In this document: piece after piece, positions 36,438-48,711 of the stretch
How the letters are laid out: each line of letters starts with the position of its first letter
How positions within the stretch are numbered: the first letter of the stretch is position 1
DNA from: Asterochloris sp. CNOR1
Taxonomy: Eukaryota; Chlorophyta; Trebouxiophyceae; Trebouxiales; Trebouxiaceae
Length of the DNA stretch: 64,000 bases
Direction of reading: 5' to 3'
Assembly (NCBI GenBank): GCA_963969365.1
Contig: OZ017747.1
Span: 4,340,001 to 4,404,000, forward strand
Position numbers and translations under genes: made by a program
The notes under the pieces: model-generated
Database searches by the model: none
The model's input: the letters and a program-made list of their open reading frames with translations, nothing else
What the model was told of the DNA's origin: nothing

Positions 36438-39400
36438 ATGGTGCGCGTGCGGATAGGCCTGGCTGCCAGCACAGGGCGACTGGACCTCAGCGAGTGCGAC
36501 CTCACAGAGGTCCCTCTGGCAGCATGTGAGCTGACAGACCTGCAGGTGTGCTGGGCGCTGCGTTTCTGGCGGTCTGCAATGTCTGCTGGCAGCCTGTGAG
36601 CACCCAGGCTGCAGGTGTGCCTGCTGCGGCATGGCAGCCTGTCATGGAGCATGATAGACGCTTTGTGAGCTGGCAGAGCTGCAGACAGGCTGGCCAGGGC
36701 ACCATATGGGTGGTGCATTGCCAAGTCTCCAGGCATCATGTGAGCTCACGTGCTCTGGGCAGGGCAGCAGGGTGGTTGTGGGCCTCAGCTAGATCCAGAG
36801 TCGGCATGTCAGCTCACAGATGGGCATGTGTGCAGATCGCAGCACAGCAACCCATCTCTGCCGGCTGTGGGACACTGCCATGAACATGTGGGATTATCTG
36901 GTTTTTGAGATCTCTGCAGATGCGCAGGCAGCACAGTAATGCTGGAAGCTGCGGCTCGAGCCTCCATGTCTGGCTGTGACAGCCCCATGGTGACCAGCAG
37001 CAGGGTGGACACCTGCAGATGCCGGTAGCAGAGGTGCTTGCCCGGCAGTGTGTGCATCACCTGTGGACTTGGCGTCTGCTGTCCGGCAGTGTGTGCATCA
37101 CCTGTGAAGTTGGCAGGCAACCTGCTGGCTGCAACTATGATGCATGTGCACATCCAATCCGTTGGTGTCTGAATTGAAGTAATTGTTTCATATCTCCTGT
37201 TCTGATACAGTTGAGATCATAGTGAGTTTCAACATGATTGGTCAGAGGAGACTCTGTTCTGAATGGATGGCTCTCCTGCAGGAGCTGAGCTTGGCAGGGA
37301 ATCGCCTGACCACCCTCCCTGATGCCATTGGCAACCTGAGCAGCCTACAGCGCCTGCAGATGGCAGGCAACCTGCTCACGTCTCTGCCAGACAGCATCTG
37401 CCGGCTCACAGATCTTGAGGTGAGCCGTGACTGCATGACGGGGTGGTTGTCTCGCAGAAAGGTGAGTGAGCCTGCTGAGCAGGTTCTGCTGAGAGCCTGA
37501 GATCGAGCTCTGCTTGCATGCTGGTGTTTACCAGCGTTCCGTATGGACTGCCATGATGTCACTGCCAAGATCCTCTTGGACAAGAACACATTCGGGTCAT
37601 CTGCATCCATCAGCTCAGCACTCCCGCATGTCACAGGGTCCCTTCACACTCTTTTACTGCCACCTGCAAGTGGTGTAGGCTTGGCATACGCACCCTTTCA
37701 GGCCAGTCTAGCCCTGCTGCAAGATGAAATAGATAGGTACAAATGTCCCATGGCAGCGTGAAGTCTTCCTCCTGCTTCACCTCAAGGCCAGCAGGTCAAC
37801 ACTCACCTTGTGGCTGAGCAGTCAACCCATTGAGCTCAGGAGGGCTGCTGCAATGGCCCCAGGCATTGACCCGCAGGGGCTGTGATTCGTGGCTGCTTCA
37901 ACCCGTTGCATTGACCTGCAGGGCCTGTGGGTGCACGGCAACCTGCTGTCTGCCCTGCCCAGCAACCTGGGCCAGCTGACCAGCTTGCGCACGCTGCAGC
38001 TGGTGGGTAATCGCCTGCAGGCTCTGCCCGAGTCCATCTCAGCTCTGACACAGCTCACAGACCTGGGCGTGGCAGGGAATCAGCTGACAGCAGCCCCTGC
38101 CGTTCTGGGGAGCCTCGGTGAGCTGGCTGTTGATGGTGTCCTACGGAGCAGTCAGGCACAACTCTGCATTGCTGTCTCAGGTCATGCTTCTGGAGGCCTT
38201 CCACGGTCCTTGCTCAGCTCCTTCCTCTGTCCTTATAACAACCTTGTATCTATCTTGTTCCGCCCTTTGCTTACACCGCACTGCACTCCAAAGTACGTGC
38301 ATCATGCACACGTGTTGTTGCATTGCTCGTGTTCGCGCAGGTACTGGCATGCATCTTTTCTGCTGTGCAAGTCACAACTGAACACATTGTTAGCCACTGC
38401 AACTTAACACTACAAAAGAGAAAAAGCAAGATAATTCAACTCTTACCGTCTGCTGACTCTGGCCTTGTCCATCTGCGGTGTACAACTGTAAGCCGCCCTT
38501 AGCCAGCACCACACAGCTCAAGCTGCTGCTGACCAGTGTGGAATGACTGGCTGTGCAGGTGTCACGTTGCCGTCTTTCCTACCCAGTGCAACATACTTGC
38601 AAAGTGAAAGACTACAAATCGTTCGCCCACCCTGGGTCCCAAAACACAGTCTCATTTGGCCTCTCTAAGGCATGTCATATCAAGCTGCTACTGACACTGT
38701 CTGGCGGCCCTGCAGGCGCGCTGAAGAAGCTGACTCTGCACGGCAACCAGCTGCGTGAGGTGTCCCCCGCACTGGGGCGGCTGCAGCAGTTGCAGGAGCT
38801 GATGCTGCAGGGGAACCAGCTGCGCTCCATTCCTCCAGAGCTCTTTCAGCTGAAGGTGAGCCACATCTGAGTTTTGCTAGATGCACCCTGCACACCTCCA
38901 GCGTGCCTGGGCAGTGCTCAGACAGCGTTTTGCTGGCTCTGGGTCTGCTTGGTAGGCAGCCTGCATGCATTCATGACCAACTGTGGGAAGATCAGGTAGG
39001 AGTTAACAGTCACTTGACTCAAGGCATCATCACGCTCTGCAAGGGATGAAGTGGTCGCCTCCAAGATATGATGCCTGCCTGCGTTTCCTTGCTGGGAGCT
39101 GCCCTTCGATCAGTGAGCAGCTTTGATGTGGTCGATGCTTGAAGCTTGTCTCTGGTGAAACAAGAGCAGAGAAACAGAGAGTCATGCAAAGCATTTATCG
39201 GTCAGTTTGCATTTATCGGTCAGTTTGCACAAGGAGTCACTTGGTCAAGCGGCTGGAAAGAATGTGCAAACCACTTGCTACTTTTCTGACCCTTGGCACG
39301 CAATCTGCACAATGTTCTCCCTTACTTTTGTACAAAGCGAGGTGTGCGATACGTGCTCCACTCCTTTGCAATGTGCAGGCCCTTAGAGAGCTGAGCTTGG

Positions 39401-42187
39401 CAGATAACCAGCTGCAGGAGCTGCCTCCAAGCATTGCTGGCCTACAGAGCCTCGCCAGATTGTGGGTGTATGGCAACTGCCTGAGGCGCCTCCCAGCAGA
39501 CCTGCTGCACATGCCTGCCCTCAAAGGTGAGGATGGAGGGTTTGAGGCCAGCACCGGGCGTTTGTCAAGCAGCATGCAGTCAAAGCTGTGCAAGCAACAT
39601 CCAGTATAGTCTGTGCAGTGACAGTCTGGTAGCTCTTCCCAGCAAAAAAGCACGCAACAGCTGTCGGTGGCCATGCCACCATCGTGTGCAGCTGCTGCTG
39701 GGAGTCCTGTTGCCAGAAGCTGATGCGTGCTGAGCAGGGCACTGCCCTGGGCAGTGCAGGGCTACAAGCCCCTTGCTCATCTGTGATTGGGACCTGCAGA
39801 GCTGCAGCCACCGCACCAGCTGCCCAGCTGAGCTGTGGTGTCGGCGGAAACCCGGCAGGAGCAGGGGTTGACCTTGTGTGAACCCTAGACCCTAAATCGT
39901 CGCGTGCCGCAGGTGTCTGGACAGAGAGTAACCCCCTTGAGGCTGCGCCGCTTGAGGACATACTGCGCCAAAGAGCACAGCAGCAGCAGGATCGCCCTCT
40001 CCAGGCCTTTGGGCTCACGTGTGACCAGGTGAGCCATGTCGGCAGAGTCAGTGACATTGACTCCTTCTCCTCAACCATGCAACTTGAGTTGATCTGGCAA
40101 AGACCAAAACAAAGGATGAGGAAAAGGAAGTAGACATGGCAAGGCCAGCTGCCGGCAACAGTCAGGCTGCCTGCTGCAAGCAGATGTGGGGGAGCGGAGC
40201 TGGCAGTGGGTGGCCACCTGCAAGTCAACACAGGCTGCATTGAGGACTTTAGGACCAGCCCTGCACCGCTTACTTCTAGGGCAGAGCTGTGGGCAAGTGC
40301 ATTGATATTTAGACTATACATGAACGCAGCCCGTTGCGACGGGGCTGCAGCTCTGGTCGTGGTCAAATCTGCACCAGTACTACAATTTGTTGCACGTTTT
40401 GATGTCCCACCTGCACAGCATGAGGGCCCGTGCACGGCCTAGCTCAGCTAGATGATTGTGGTGTCTGGCTGAGGACTTCCATGGCAGCTTTTCCAAGAAT
40501 GAGCCTTGCCGTCTGGGTTGAGTCAGCCTGCCTGGGATGCTGAGAGATGCCCCCAACGGCGCCCTGAGTCACTTCTTGCGTAAATGTGCACTGCCGACTC
40601 AAGCCGACATCTCAATGCTACAGGTTGCTGGCATCAAGGATGAGCTGCTGGGGCCAGCATGCCCGTGGCTGCAAGTTGGCAGCGTACATGGTAGCGGAGT
40701 GGGCTACTTCAAGCTGCAGCCTGGCGGCTCCCAGACAGATGCACCAGTGGACCAGACTGGCGTCCAGGTCAGCAGCCTGCCTCAGACCGACTTCTCACAG
40801 CTTCTTGAGGTCGACCAAATGACAGGGCGGGCTCTAGCAGCTCAGGGTCAGCCTACCTTCAGGCCAGGTGCTGAGGGCCTGCTTGGTGAGACACAGGCAG
40901 CCCCGCTCAGGCAGGCTCATCACGCAGCTTTTGGCAGTCACAGGCACAGAGCGCTTCAGTGCCCTGCAGGGCTGCCAGTCCTGTAGCCCTGCACCAAGCC
41001 AGTCAATGTGACATGCAAATGCATCACAGAGGTCTCTGTCTGCCTTGCAGGGTCAGCGGCTGCTGGTGGTCGCCTTTGGCAGTGCGCCCGGCCTGCCCAA
41101 CTTTGGGGGCCTCTTGCACCGCATCCGCCATGAGCTGCAGGATCCAGCTCACCATGAGTGGGACACCTTGTACATTGTTGACAGCCGCCGTAACTGGTAT
41201 GAAGGTGATTCTTTTCAGGTTTTCTTACCAGTGCCAAGCTTGACATTTCAAGATGCTGCTGCGCAGGCAACCATTGCTAACTCTGCCCGTAAGGCACCCA
41301 TGCAACTATGTGAACAAGCACGCATTGCAAGAAGTGATCATCGCCGCGAGGCGCATGCGCACCTGCTGGCAGCTGTCCAGGCACTAGCAAATCAAGCAAT
41401 TCCTTGACTTGCTTTCTGCAGGCGGTTGCGACAGTGGGTTTGCCTCTTATTCTGAGCGCCTGCAAGCCATTGCAGGGCGCTACCAGCGTGTGCTCATGCT
41501 GGGGGACAGCATGGGTGCCTCAGCAGCCCTTATGTTCAGCAATGTGGCCACCTGCGTTCAGGTCTTCACCCCACAGGTACGTGGTGCTTCACTGTGCTTG
41601 TGCAATGCTCCTGTTTAGAACAGAAGGAATAAGACTGCTCGTGCCGATGTAATCGACAGCCTTCTTGGCAGGGGGTGGGGGCCTAGCTGGCACAGACTTC
41701 CTGAGGCCTATGCACAGTGACATATATATCTGACTTGTGTTTCATGTGGGCTTACACAGGTGGACTTGACAACAGCGTCCATCCGTCCAGGCAAGGATGC
41801 TGACTGGCTGCTGAGGGTGCAACAGCGGATCCTGGGGAGCATAGCTTCATCTGCAGCTAAGGTGGTGGTGCACAGCGGCACATGGCAGCATGATCTGGAC
41901 CAAGCCAGGTAGACAAGTATTGGATTGAATTGGTAAAGTTTCCTGCTTTGCTTGCAACATACCTGTTTTGTTACTGGGCAACTGGTCTATTGCAAGCTTA
42001 CTTTCCAAGCAAATCTTGCAGGCTGCTTCCTGAGGACAGAGCCGAGCTGAAGGTGTACAGCATACATGAGCACCGCCTGGCTGCCCACCTTGATCGCTTT
42101 GCTCGGCTGTTGCCTATTGTGCGCAATGCCATCTTGACAGAGATGGGGTTCAAAGCCCAGGTCATCCGCATCTCAAATCTGCTCTGA
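36438..42187 (+). CDS. Leucine-rich-repeat protein with C-terminal alpha/beta-hydrolase-like domain
   Basis: Exons: 36438-36545, 37282-37419, 37922-38117, 38716-38855, 39379-39526, 39913-40028, 40624 to 40767 or 40809, 41051-41204, 41422-41576, 41760-41908, 42022-42187; about 540 residues. Phases fit everywhere; only the end of exon 7 is ambiguous. The first half has roughly ten LRRs of the plant intracellular/SHOC2 style (for example LSLAGNRLTTLPDAIGNL), each exon ending at a repeat edge. The second half reads LLVVAFGSAP, then a strand (TLYIVD), then LMLGDSMGASAAL, a textbook nucleophile elbow (GDSMG), then a late His (YSIHEH). It looks like an alpha/beta hydrolase, but catalytic activity and substrate are unknown. 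The start at 36438 is a choice; see the upstream entry. Confidence 0.78.
36588..36840 (+). repeat. Copies of the first LRR exon end
   Basis: The exon ends GGCAGCATGTGAGCTGACAG..CTGCAG|gtgtgc at 36545. Diverged copies of GCAGC.TGTGAGC..CTGCAG recur at about 36588-36615 and 36661-36690, with weaker ones around 36735 and 36805-36835. This is another exon-end/donor cluster. Confidence 0.5.
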
Positions 42188-42639
42188 ACAGTAACTTTGA
42201 AAAGGACTTTCTTTCACATCGCATGACAGCCCAACACCTAGCATCACTGCAAATGAGGGCACATATGCCAAGCAAGTCTCTCAATGAGGCATTGCGCACG
42301 CCAGACACAGGTCAGGGCACCTTTCAGACAAAGACCTACCTAACAGCTTGGATCTGAGCACAACTACGTTCTTCCCCTGATCAAACCGGAATTTAAACCA
42401 TGGTGTGGATGAGTGCATGCGCATGGCACTACTCAACTGCTGTAGCCAAGTCAACTTGTTCAAAGCATGCTTGTCATGGTTGCATTTGTACAGGCGGTAG
42501 TCAGGCGGTAAGCATGCAGCAGTAATTTTATGACATAGAAAGACTGGCGACTGCACCAGATGCTGCCAAGGTGCAGCAGGCACTGCCTTGGCCTTATCTG
42601 CAACTTGGCTGCTATTCTAGTGCAGGAGAGAGGCCAGAT
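42188..42639. other. Intergenic between converging LRR and AUX1-like genes
   Basis: This 452 bp should contain both 3' UTRs. A 100-codon minus frame at 42281-42583 lacks family resemblance and splice partners. Nothing else is recognised. Confidence 0.55.
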
Positions 42640-45600
42640 TCAGCACTGGTAGCACTTGGCAAAGACATGATACTGGTTGACTAACTGAGCAAAGGACTTG
42701 ATGCTGTATACCAGTGACAGTCCCGTGCCATTCACCTGCACACAATGGATGAGCAGTTGGGATTGCTGAGAAGACGCACACAACGAGCATTTGAGTGGCG
42801 AAGTCTCTAGTGATCACACTCACCAGGTATGCAGCAACAATCAGCCAGTTGATGGCAAACATGACTGCAGGGCAGCAGGACACTGTCAGAGCTGCCTCAA
42901 GCATGGCAAGTGTGCCGCCTTCCAATGGGGCTCCAACACCTGAGCAATCCGCAGAGATTCAGAGGAGATGACACAACAGCCAAGCAACCTACACTGCCAG
43001 CCGAAGTATTTGATCATCCAGGAGTAAGGGGACAAAGCAATCTGCTCACGGGACTTTTTGGACCTGCACATTGAAGCGGTGAAGACCGTTTTGCACTCCT
43101 GGCAAGTCAGAGAGCCGTCCCGTAAGCTGCTGACAGGTGTACATCAGGGCACAAGGTCAAAGATAAGGGCAATACTGCACCCCTTAAAACTGCGGTGATC
43201 AGCAGCAGCACGCTCTCACCAATAAGTTGTGTTGAAAGCCAGGCAGGGCATGGCAAAGGCCACTATGGGGCCTGTCAGCGCTCCAATGACGCTGTTCAAG
43301 GTGCCGTAGAAGGGGAATGCAACCCCAAGGAGCCATGCAATCAGGGCTGCAGGACACCAAAAATGAGTGGCGTCAGTTCCTAAATGAGGAAGGCATCCAC
43401 CACAGGAAATGGCCAGAACAGCTGTGCAGGTGAAGACCAGAACAGCTATGCCCTGCAGCTGGCCTGGCCAGAGGCAGGCCTCATGTCCATTGTTCCAAGC
43501 GTGGGAAGGGGGAGGGGGGCATGGCCCAAGGCCTGCAGCTTCTCCAAGTCACATGCAAGACATTCAGGCAGAGCAGACTGGCCACATCTACCCGACCGGC
43601 AGCAGCTGGCATGTCATGGCACCCTGTAAGACAGGCAGGGGGCAGGCTGACCACTTACTGATGGGCAGCCGGACAGGGACCTTCCACCACATGGACTTGT
43701 GGTGGACGTGAGCGATTTTCTCGGCCAGGTAGAAGAGAGGGGCCATGTAGTACACAAAAGCACAGATCTGGTGGAGAATCATCTGCAGGGAGCGGGGCAA
43801 GTAGTGATATTGATCTCAGTCATGGCATGCTTTGCTATGAATGCAGCTGCAGGCAGCTGGCGGCATCACCCAAAGGGTTGTGGTGACAGGTCAACAGCAG
43901 CAGCTAGCAGCCAGCCTCGTGCTCACAAGTGTGATGCCGATGTCCATTGCAGTTGAGTGGGGCAGGGCGCCGAAGACATTGCCTGCAGAGCAGACAGGGT
44001 CAGTTGCTGAGGCGGCTGGGCGCTGTGAAGCCTTCGCGTAAGGCACATGGCCAGACTTCATGGCATTTGAGGAGAGGCAGGAGGCAGTCCCCACAGACAT
44101 TCACCAAGGTCCCACCAGCACTTTTTTGGGGGGAAATAGCACAGGGCGCTGACACGTCGTACCGTTCTTGGCGTTGTTGGTGGGGTAGACCAGCTGGACC
44201 GCCGTGCTGTGAGGCACGGTCAGCGTGAAGATGTACAGGAACGCCAGGAAGCCGATCCTGCGATAGTGCCTGCAGTGGCGGGAGAGAGTCTGGTCAATTC
44301 TCCTGACACTTTTGAGAGATTGATGGAGCCTGTGGCGCATGCTGGCAGGCAACATTGCCTCAGACGGCAAGCTTTTCTGGTTCTCCTCTGTGTTGCCCTT
44401 CCCAACAAGCCTGAGTCTGACAGGCACAAGCTGCAAGCCATGGCCAGTGGTGGCCACTTGCAGCAGGGGCTGAGTGGCACAGGAACCCTGCTCTGGTGTA
44501 CCCAAGGCTGAGACTGCACTGGGGGCCACATCTGGCACCTGGATGCAGTGTGCCGAGTCTGGGGCACATGTGCAGCAAGGCAGAGCACACTCAGCAGGCT
44601 GCTGCAGTCGACAAAAGGCTTTTGATGCTACTGGGTGCCAGCAGGCAGCTGCCCCTGTGGCATCAGGACTTGCTGCTGACGTGTGTGCAGCAGGCTGCCA
44701 CACTTGACCACAGGGGGCAGGCTGCTGCACTTGGGGAGGGGCTTCAAAAGCAGTGAGTGCCCAGCAGGCTGCTACTGGCAGTGTGGGCTACATGTGAGGC
44801 ACTCGACTTGGGTTGGAGCTCACTTGGGAGTGTTCATGCTGTCCATGACCTCAAAGGAGATGGAGTGGCCCCCAAAGGCCACAAGAAGCACCCCAAACCC
44901 AGTGTAGAAGGTCTGCAGGTTTTTGGGGGGCCTGCATTTGCAGCAGGGGAGACAGGTCAGCCCCGCTGGGATCACAGGGTCCAGGGTCTGATGTTTGGCG
45001 GGCTTGCACCAGATGTTGCAAGCTGGTCCGGACTGGCCGTCTTGCAGGGTGGCCACAGGGGACCTGGGACCAGGCAACACAAGCACACAGGCACGCGCAG
45101 CAGCCGCCCCCCCCCCCCCCCCCCCGGGCCCGCATTGCGCAGCTCCAGAGGTGCCTGACAGCACACACTGCAGCGCTGAAGTGGCAGTTGAGACTTGTGC
45201 ACTCACGCTGTGGCCTTGGGTGACACGCCGAGGCCTGACGACCCAGCCGCGATGACAATGTACCTGCACCGCCACATGTGACACCATGTCAGCATCTTGT
45301 CAACTATCATGCAAAGTGCACTCTGCACCATGTCCTGCACAATCTGGGACTCCCACAGGGTGCCCCTGTCTTCCTGCAGCACCGTCGTTGTCTCAGGGAG
45401 GGCCACAGCAATTGGCAGGTGCTTGCAGTACTGTGCAAGGAAGACTGCTGAGGGGACCACCCCCAAGGTCGTACAGCCTGCCTGGTCTTTGATGCCCTTA
45501 TGAGGTGCAGCCTCCACAAGATGCTCTGCAGCTGCTTGCAGTGCTGTGCTGTCTGGCCAGCTGCCGTCCTGGGCCCTCGATTATTGGGCGTGGCCCAAGG

Positions 45601-48461
45601 CCAGCACAGGATGCCCTCATGGGCTGCAGCATGCACTGTCAAGGGCCTGTGCTGGACATCCTACCCACACTGGCAATTCTCCATCTTTCAAGGTGATTTT
45701 CTCAAAGGCTCAGCACAAGACAGAGTGTCTAGTTGCCCACCTTTCTGGCTCAACAGCGCAGGTTGCTCTGAGTCACTGCTACTCACAGAGTAAACTGAAG
45801 ACTAAGGCTGCCTACAGAAGAGCCACACTGTAGATACTGTCCCTAAGCAGGCTGCCTCTAGAGCAGCCACAGAGTAGATAGCTTTCCTGACCAGCCTGCT
45901 ACAAGAGGTACCCAACCCCCATGAGGCAGCCAATGCAGCAAGATACACAGTGGTCTCAATGACTTATCAGGTCCCCCAAGAGTGTGAAGTAGGTGCCCCA
46001 CTTTTAAGTGCACTCAAGACCCAAGGTCATGTGAGAGTGCATTTGAGCTGCTCACCAAACTGTGTAGGTTGTGCCAACAAGGCCCAAGATGTTGATGACT
46101 CGAGTGTGGCGCAGGGTAGGGACGAACACAGCAACCTGGAGGATGGCGCCAAAGATCAATGCCCAAGTTCTGCAGGCAGCAAGATGTTGATGTAACCTCC
46201 AAATCAAGTGACCCAGAAGTTATGTTCTGGGTGAGACCATGCCCAGCACAAGCTCCACCACACAGGCAGATGCTGATGAAAGGACGATGCATGAGCAGGC
46301 AGCACAGGTGCATGCACAGGTGCCTGTGGAGCTGCCAGGAGAGGTAATCTGAATCAGCATGAGCAGGCGGCACAGGTGCCTGTGGGAGCTGACAGGAGAG
46401 GTGATCTGCATTAGCACAATGCTCAGCAGCACTGCATGTGGAAGCTGCCAGAAGCAGCAATCTGATACAATGCAGTGCTCAGCAGCAGTGGAGCCGGTGT
46501 GGCCAACGCCGCATGATTGGGGAGGTGACACTCACCGCTTGTCGATGCCAGACCTGCAAAACATGGATGCACTGCTCAGGTAAACAGGTTTTCAGTCTGA
46601 GCAGTGAGGCATGGGCAAAGCAAGACAGGTCATGCCGTGGTACAGCACTGCAGTCTTGATACGCCTCCCATGACGTCTGCCAGCACAGCCCTTTGCTGTG
46701 CTCAGCGTAGGACCCATGAGATTGAGAAGGACATTGAGAATCCACATGCTCTCACAGCAGTGCTCAATCTGGGGCAAGTCTGACAATAGCACCTGCCTGT
46801 AGTAGTAGGCATCGCTGGAGCAGGCCACAACTTGGGCCACAGTGATACCCAGCACATTGAGCATGACAAAGAACAGGGTCACTGCTCCCAGGAACTTGCC
46901 ACACAGCTCTGTGATGACCTCATGGTACTGCACGGGCAGGCAGCAGCAAGTAAGGAGCAGTAACGAGGGGTGGCAGGAAACCGCTGCAGGGCCTCTCAAG
47001 ATCTCAACACCACAGCCGGCTGGTCTTGATGCTGTGTTGTCCTGGAAAGCGTCACACCATCAATTGCTGCAGATAGACAGCTCATCTGACATGGCTTCAC
47101 TCCAACCATGCAACGGCGCACAAGCCGCTGCAGGAGCAGCGGGTGAGCAGCAGGGGGTGACCAAGCAGAGCCAGACATCCACACAAACACAAACACACAG
47201 GGTGATGTGCAGCTCATATGAGCTACACACCCAAGCAACTTGCACACCAAGTATGCTTCGCGTGCAGCACAGCCAGCCAGCAGTTGAGGCCCGAGACATG
47301 ACACATAAGGTTGAGGCTGCTGCCGACCTGTGTGATGCTCTTGCCGGCACCTTTCTCTCCGTACCAGGCGTCCCTGAGAATCTGCAGAGGATGTGGTTCC
47401 TGTGAAGAGCAACTTTGAGAAGAAGATGGCTCCAACTAGTGCAATGTCTGACACAGCACTGTTCTAGACAACGCGGCAACAGTGTCCACTGCCCCCTCTC
47501 GGGCAGGTGCTGGTGTGACTGCTGTGGCAGCAGGGCAGCAGCCACATGCCTGAAACGCAAAAAGCATGAAGCATGCGCAGGCAGACTTGCAGAGTGTGTA
47601 GTCATCCATTGCTCAGTAAAGGGGGAATCAAGGACTGCAGCTCCAGCGAGACATTCCAGTCCATGCAGTGGCTCACCAAGCGCCGCTTCCTCTCCTCGTA
47701 GAGGTGCACCAACAACACAATGGTGTAGGCAGATATGAAACCGCTGCCGATGGACAGGCACAGGCCAGCTGCCAAGCCCATCTTGGCATAGGCGTTGGGT
47801 ACGCTGAGCATGATCTGGCCAATCTGCGGGGCAGGACACAGCCTTCGTTGGTGCTGGCTCTCCTTTGCAACTTAACCTCCAACAGGTAAGGCACCGCCCA
47901 GCCGCTGATCATCTCATGCTTAGCCGCCACAGCAGCTACTACATAGCAAGATGTTGGGACCAGCTGGGTCAGGCAGGCCCCTGACCTCAAGCACAGCCGC
48001 CGGAGGATGGGACGCTGGCTAGGGTTTGGGCAACGGGGAGATGCTGATCAGCCTCATGAGGGAATGAACCCCCAACTTGCCATCAGCAGGAGGGCAGCAC
48101 CTGTGAGGAGGTTGTGGTGAGCCAGGCATCGAGGTTGCTGCCGCTGCCGCCCCCCAGCCACCCCTGGAGGGCTCCCCATCGGCCCCACTTGGTGCCATAG
48201 GCCCCTCCCCCGCGGGTATCCTCAAACTTGTTGGCTTCAACAGTTTCCTGAGCCTGCAGACGATTGCAATGAGGGCCTGTGAGTGCTTTGCTCCATGCTG
48301 GGGCCAGGAGAGAGGCTTCGAAGGCTGTGCTCCCATATGTTGCAGCTTGCATCAAATTGACTCACTGCGACATCGAACTTGGCCTCTACCGAAGGGATAC
48401 TCTCCGCCGAAACCTTGAACGCCTCGGGAGCAGGGGGTGCGGGCACTCCACCGGATCCCAT
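42640..48461 (-). CDS. AUX1/LAX-like amino-acid/auxin permease
   Basis: A proton-coupled AAAP-family carrier; plant AUX1/LAX proteins import auxin at the plasma membrane. Exons (minus order): 48366-48461, 48101-48253, 47677-47823, 47328-47381, 46797-46927, 46536-46553, 46056-46169, 45207-45263, 44824-44931, 44163-44269, 43927-43982, 43659-43782, 43220-43346, 42993-43063, 42824-42864, 42640-42735; phases agree, 499 residues (AUX1 is about 485). Blocks in family order: IGQIMLSVPNAYAKMG, VVACSSDAYYYR, IDKRTWALIFGA, VGTTYTVWY, FGGHSISFEVMDSM, LYIFTLTVPHSTAV, LFYLAEKI, AFPFYGTLNSVIGAL, and a tail FAKCYQC matching land-plant AUX1. One 18-nt exon and one GC-AG intron (46554-46796) restore exact alignment length. 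Auxin as substrate is not provable here. Confidence 0.9.
45107..45125. repeat. Run of 19 cytosines
   Basis: An uninterrupted C19 tract in an AUX1-like intron, so G19 in the transcript. Homopolymers of this length can be miscounted by sequencing. Confidence 0.9.
46255..46480 (-). repeat. Degenerate tandem repeats in an AUX1-like intron
   Basis: Phrases resembling AGCAGGC(A/G)GCACAGGTGC and GGAGCTG.CAGGAGAGGT..TCTG recur three times between the 18-nt exon and the next exon, at spacings of about 50-80 bp. No copy clearly matches an exon boundary here, unlike the other arrays. Confidence 0.5.
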
Positions 48462-48711
48462 TTTGCTGATTGCTTGACTGGTCTGGGCAAGTGCAAATGC
48501 GGCCACAGCGCAAGATCAACCATGCCGGCGCGCATGTTGTCGCGTGCACTTCAGGATGTCGCATAGGTCCATATGCCTTTTGCATTCGACAGCATGGCTT
48601 TTTCTGCATCCTACAACAAGCAAGTCTGCCCCCAGGACTGCGACGGTTTAGCATCAAGTCTCAGCACGGTGCACAGTCAAGCCGGCAATCGGCTGAAGGC
48701 TCCGTCTCACC
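48462..48711. promoter_or_regulatory. Divergent upstream region of AUX1-like and F-box-like copy 1
   Basis: This 250 bp separates the AUX1-like start (minus) from the F-box-like start (plus). It should include the AUX1-like promoter. No element is recognised. Similarity to the region upstream of copy 2 begins near its right edge. Confidence 0.4.

Noticed and set aside
39521-40435. 304-codon minus-strand open frame
   Set aside because: It lies antisense to LRR exon 6 and its introns; no domain resemblance and shadow-like composition.
40847-40985. LRR exon 7 extended to the stop at 40985
   Set aside because: CTCAGGGTCAGC at 40847 looks like a copy of the exon 8 start (GCAG|GGTCAGC), so the exon probably ends earlier, at 40767 or 40809.
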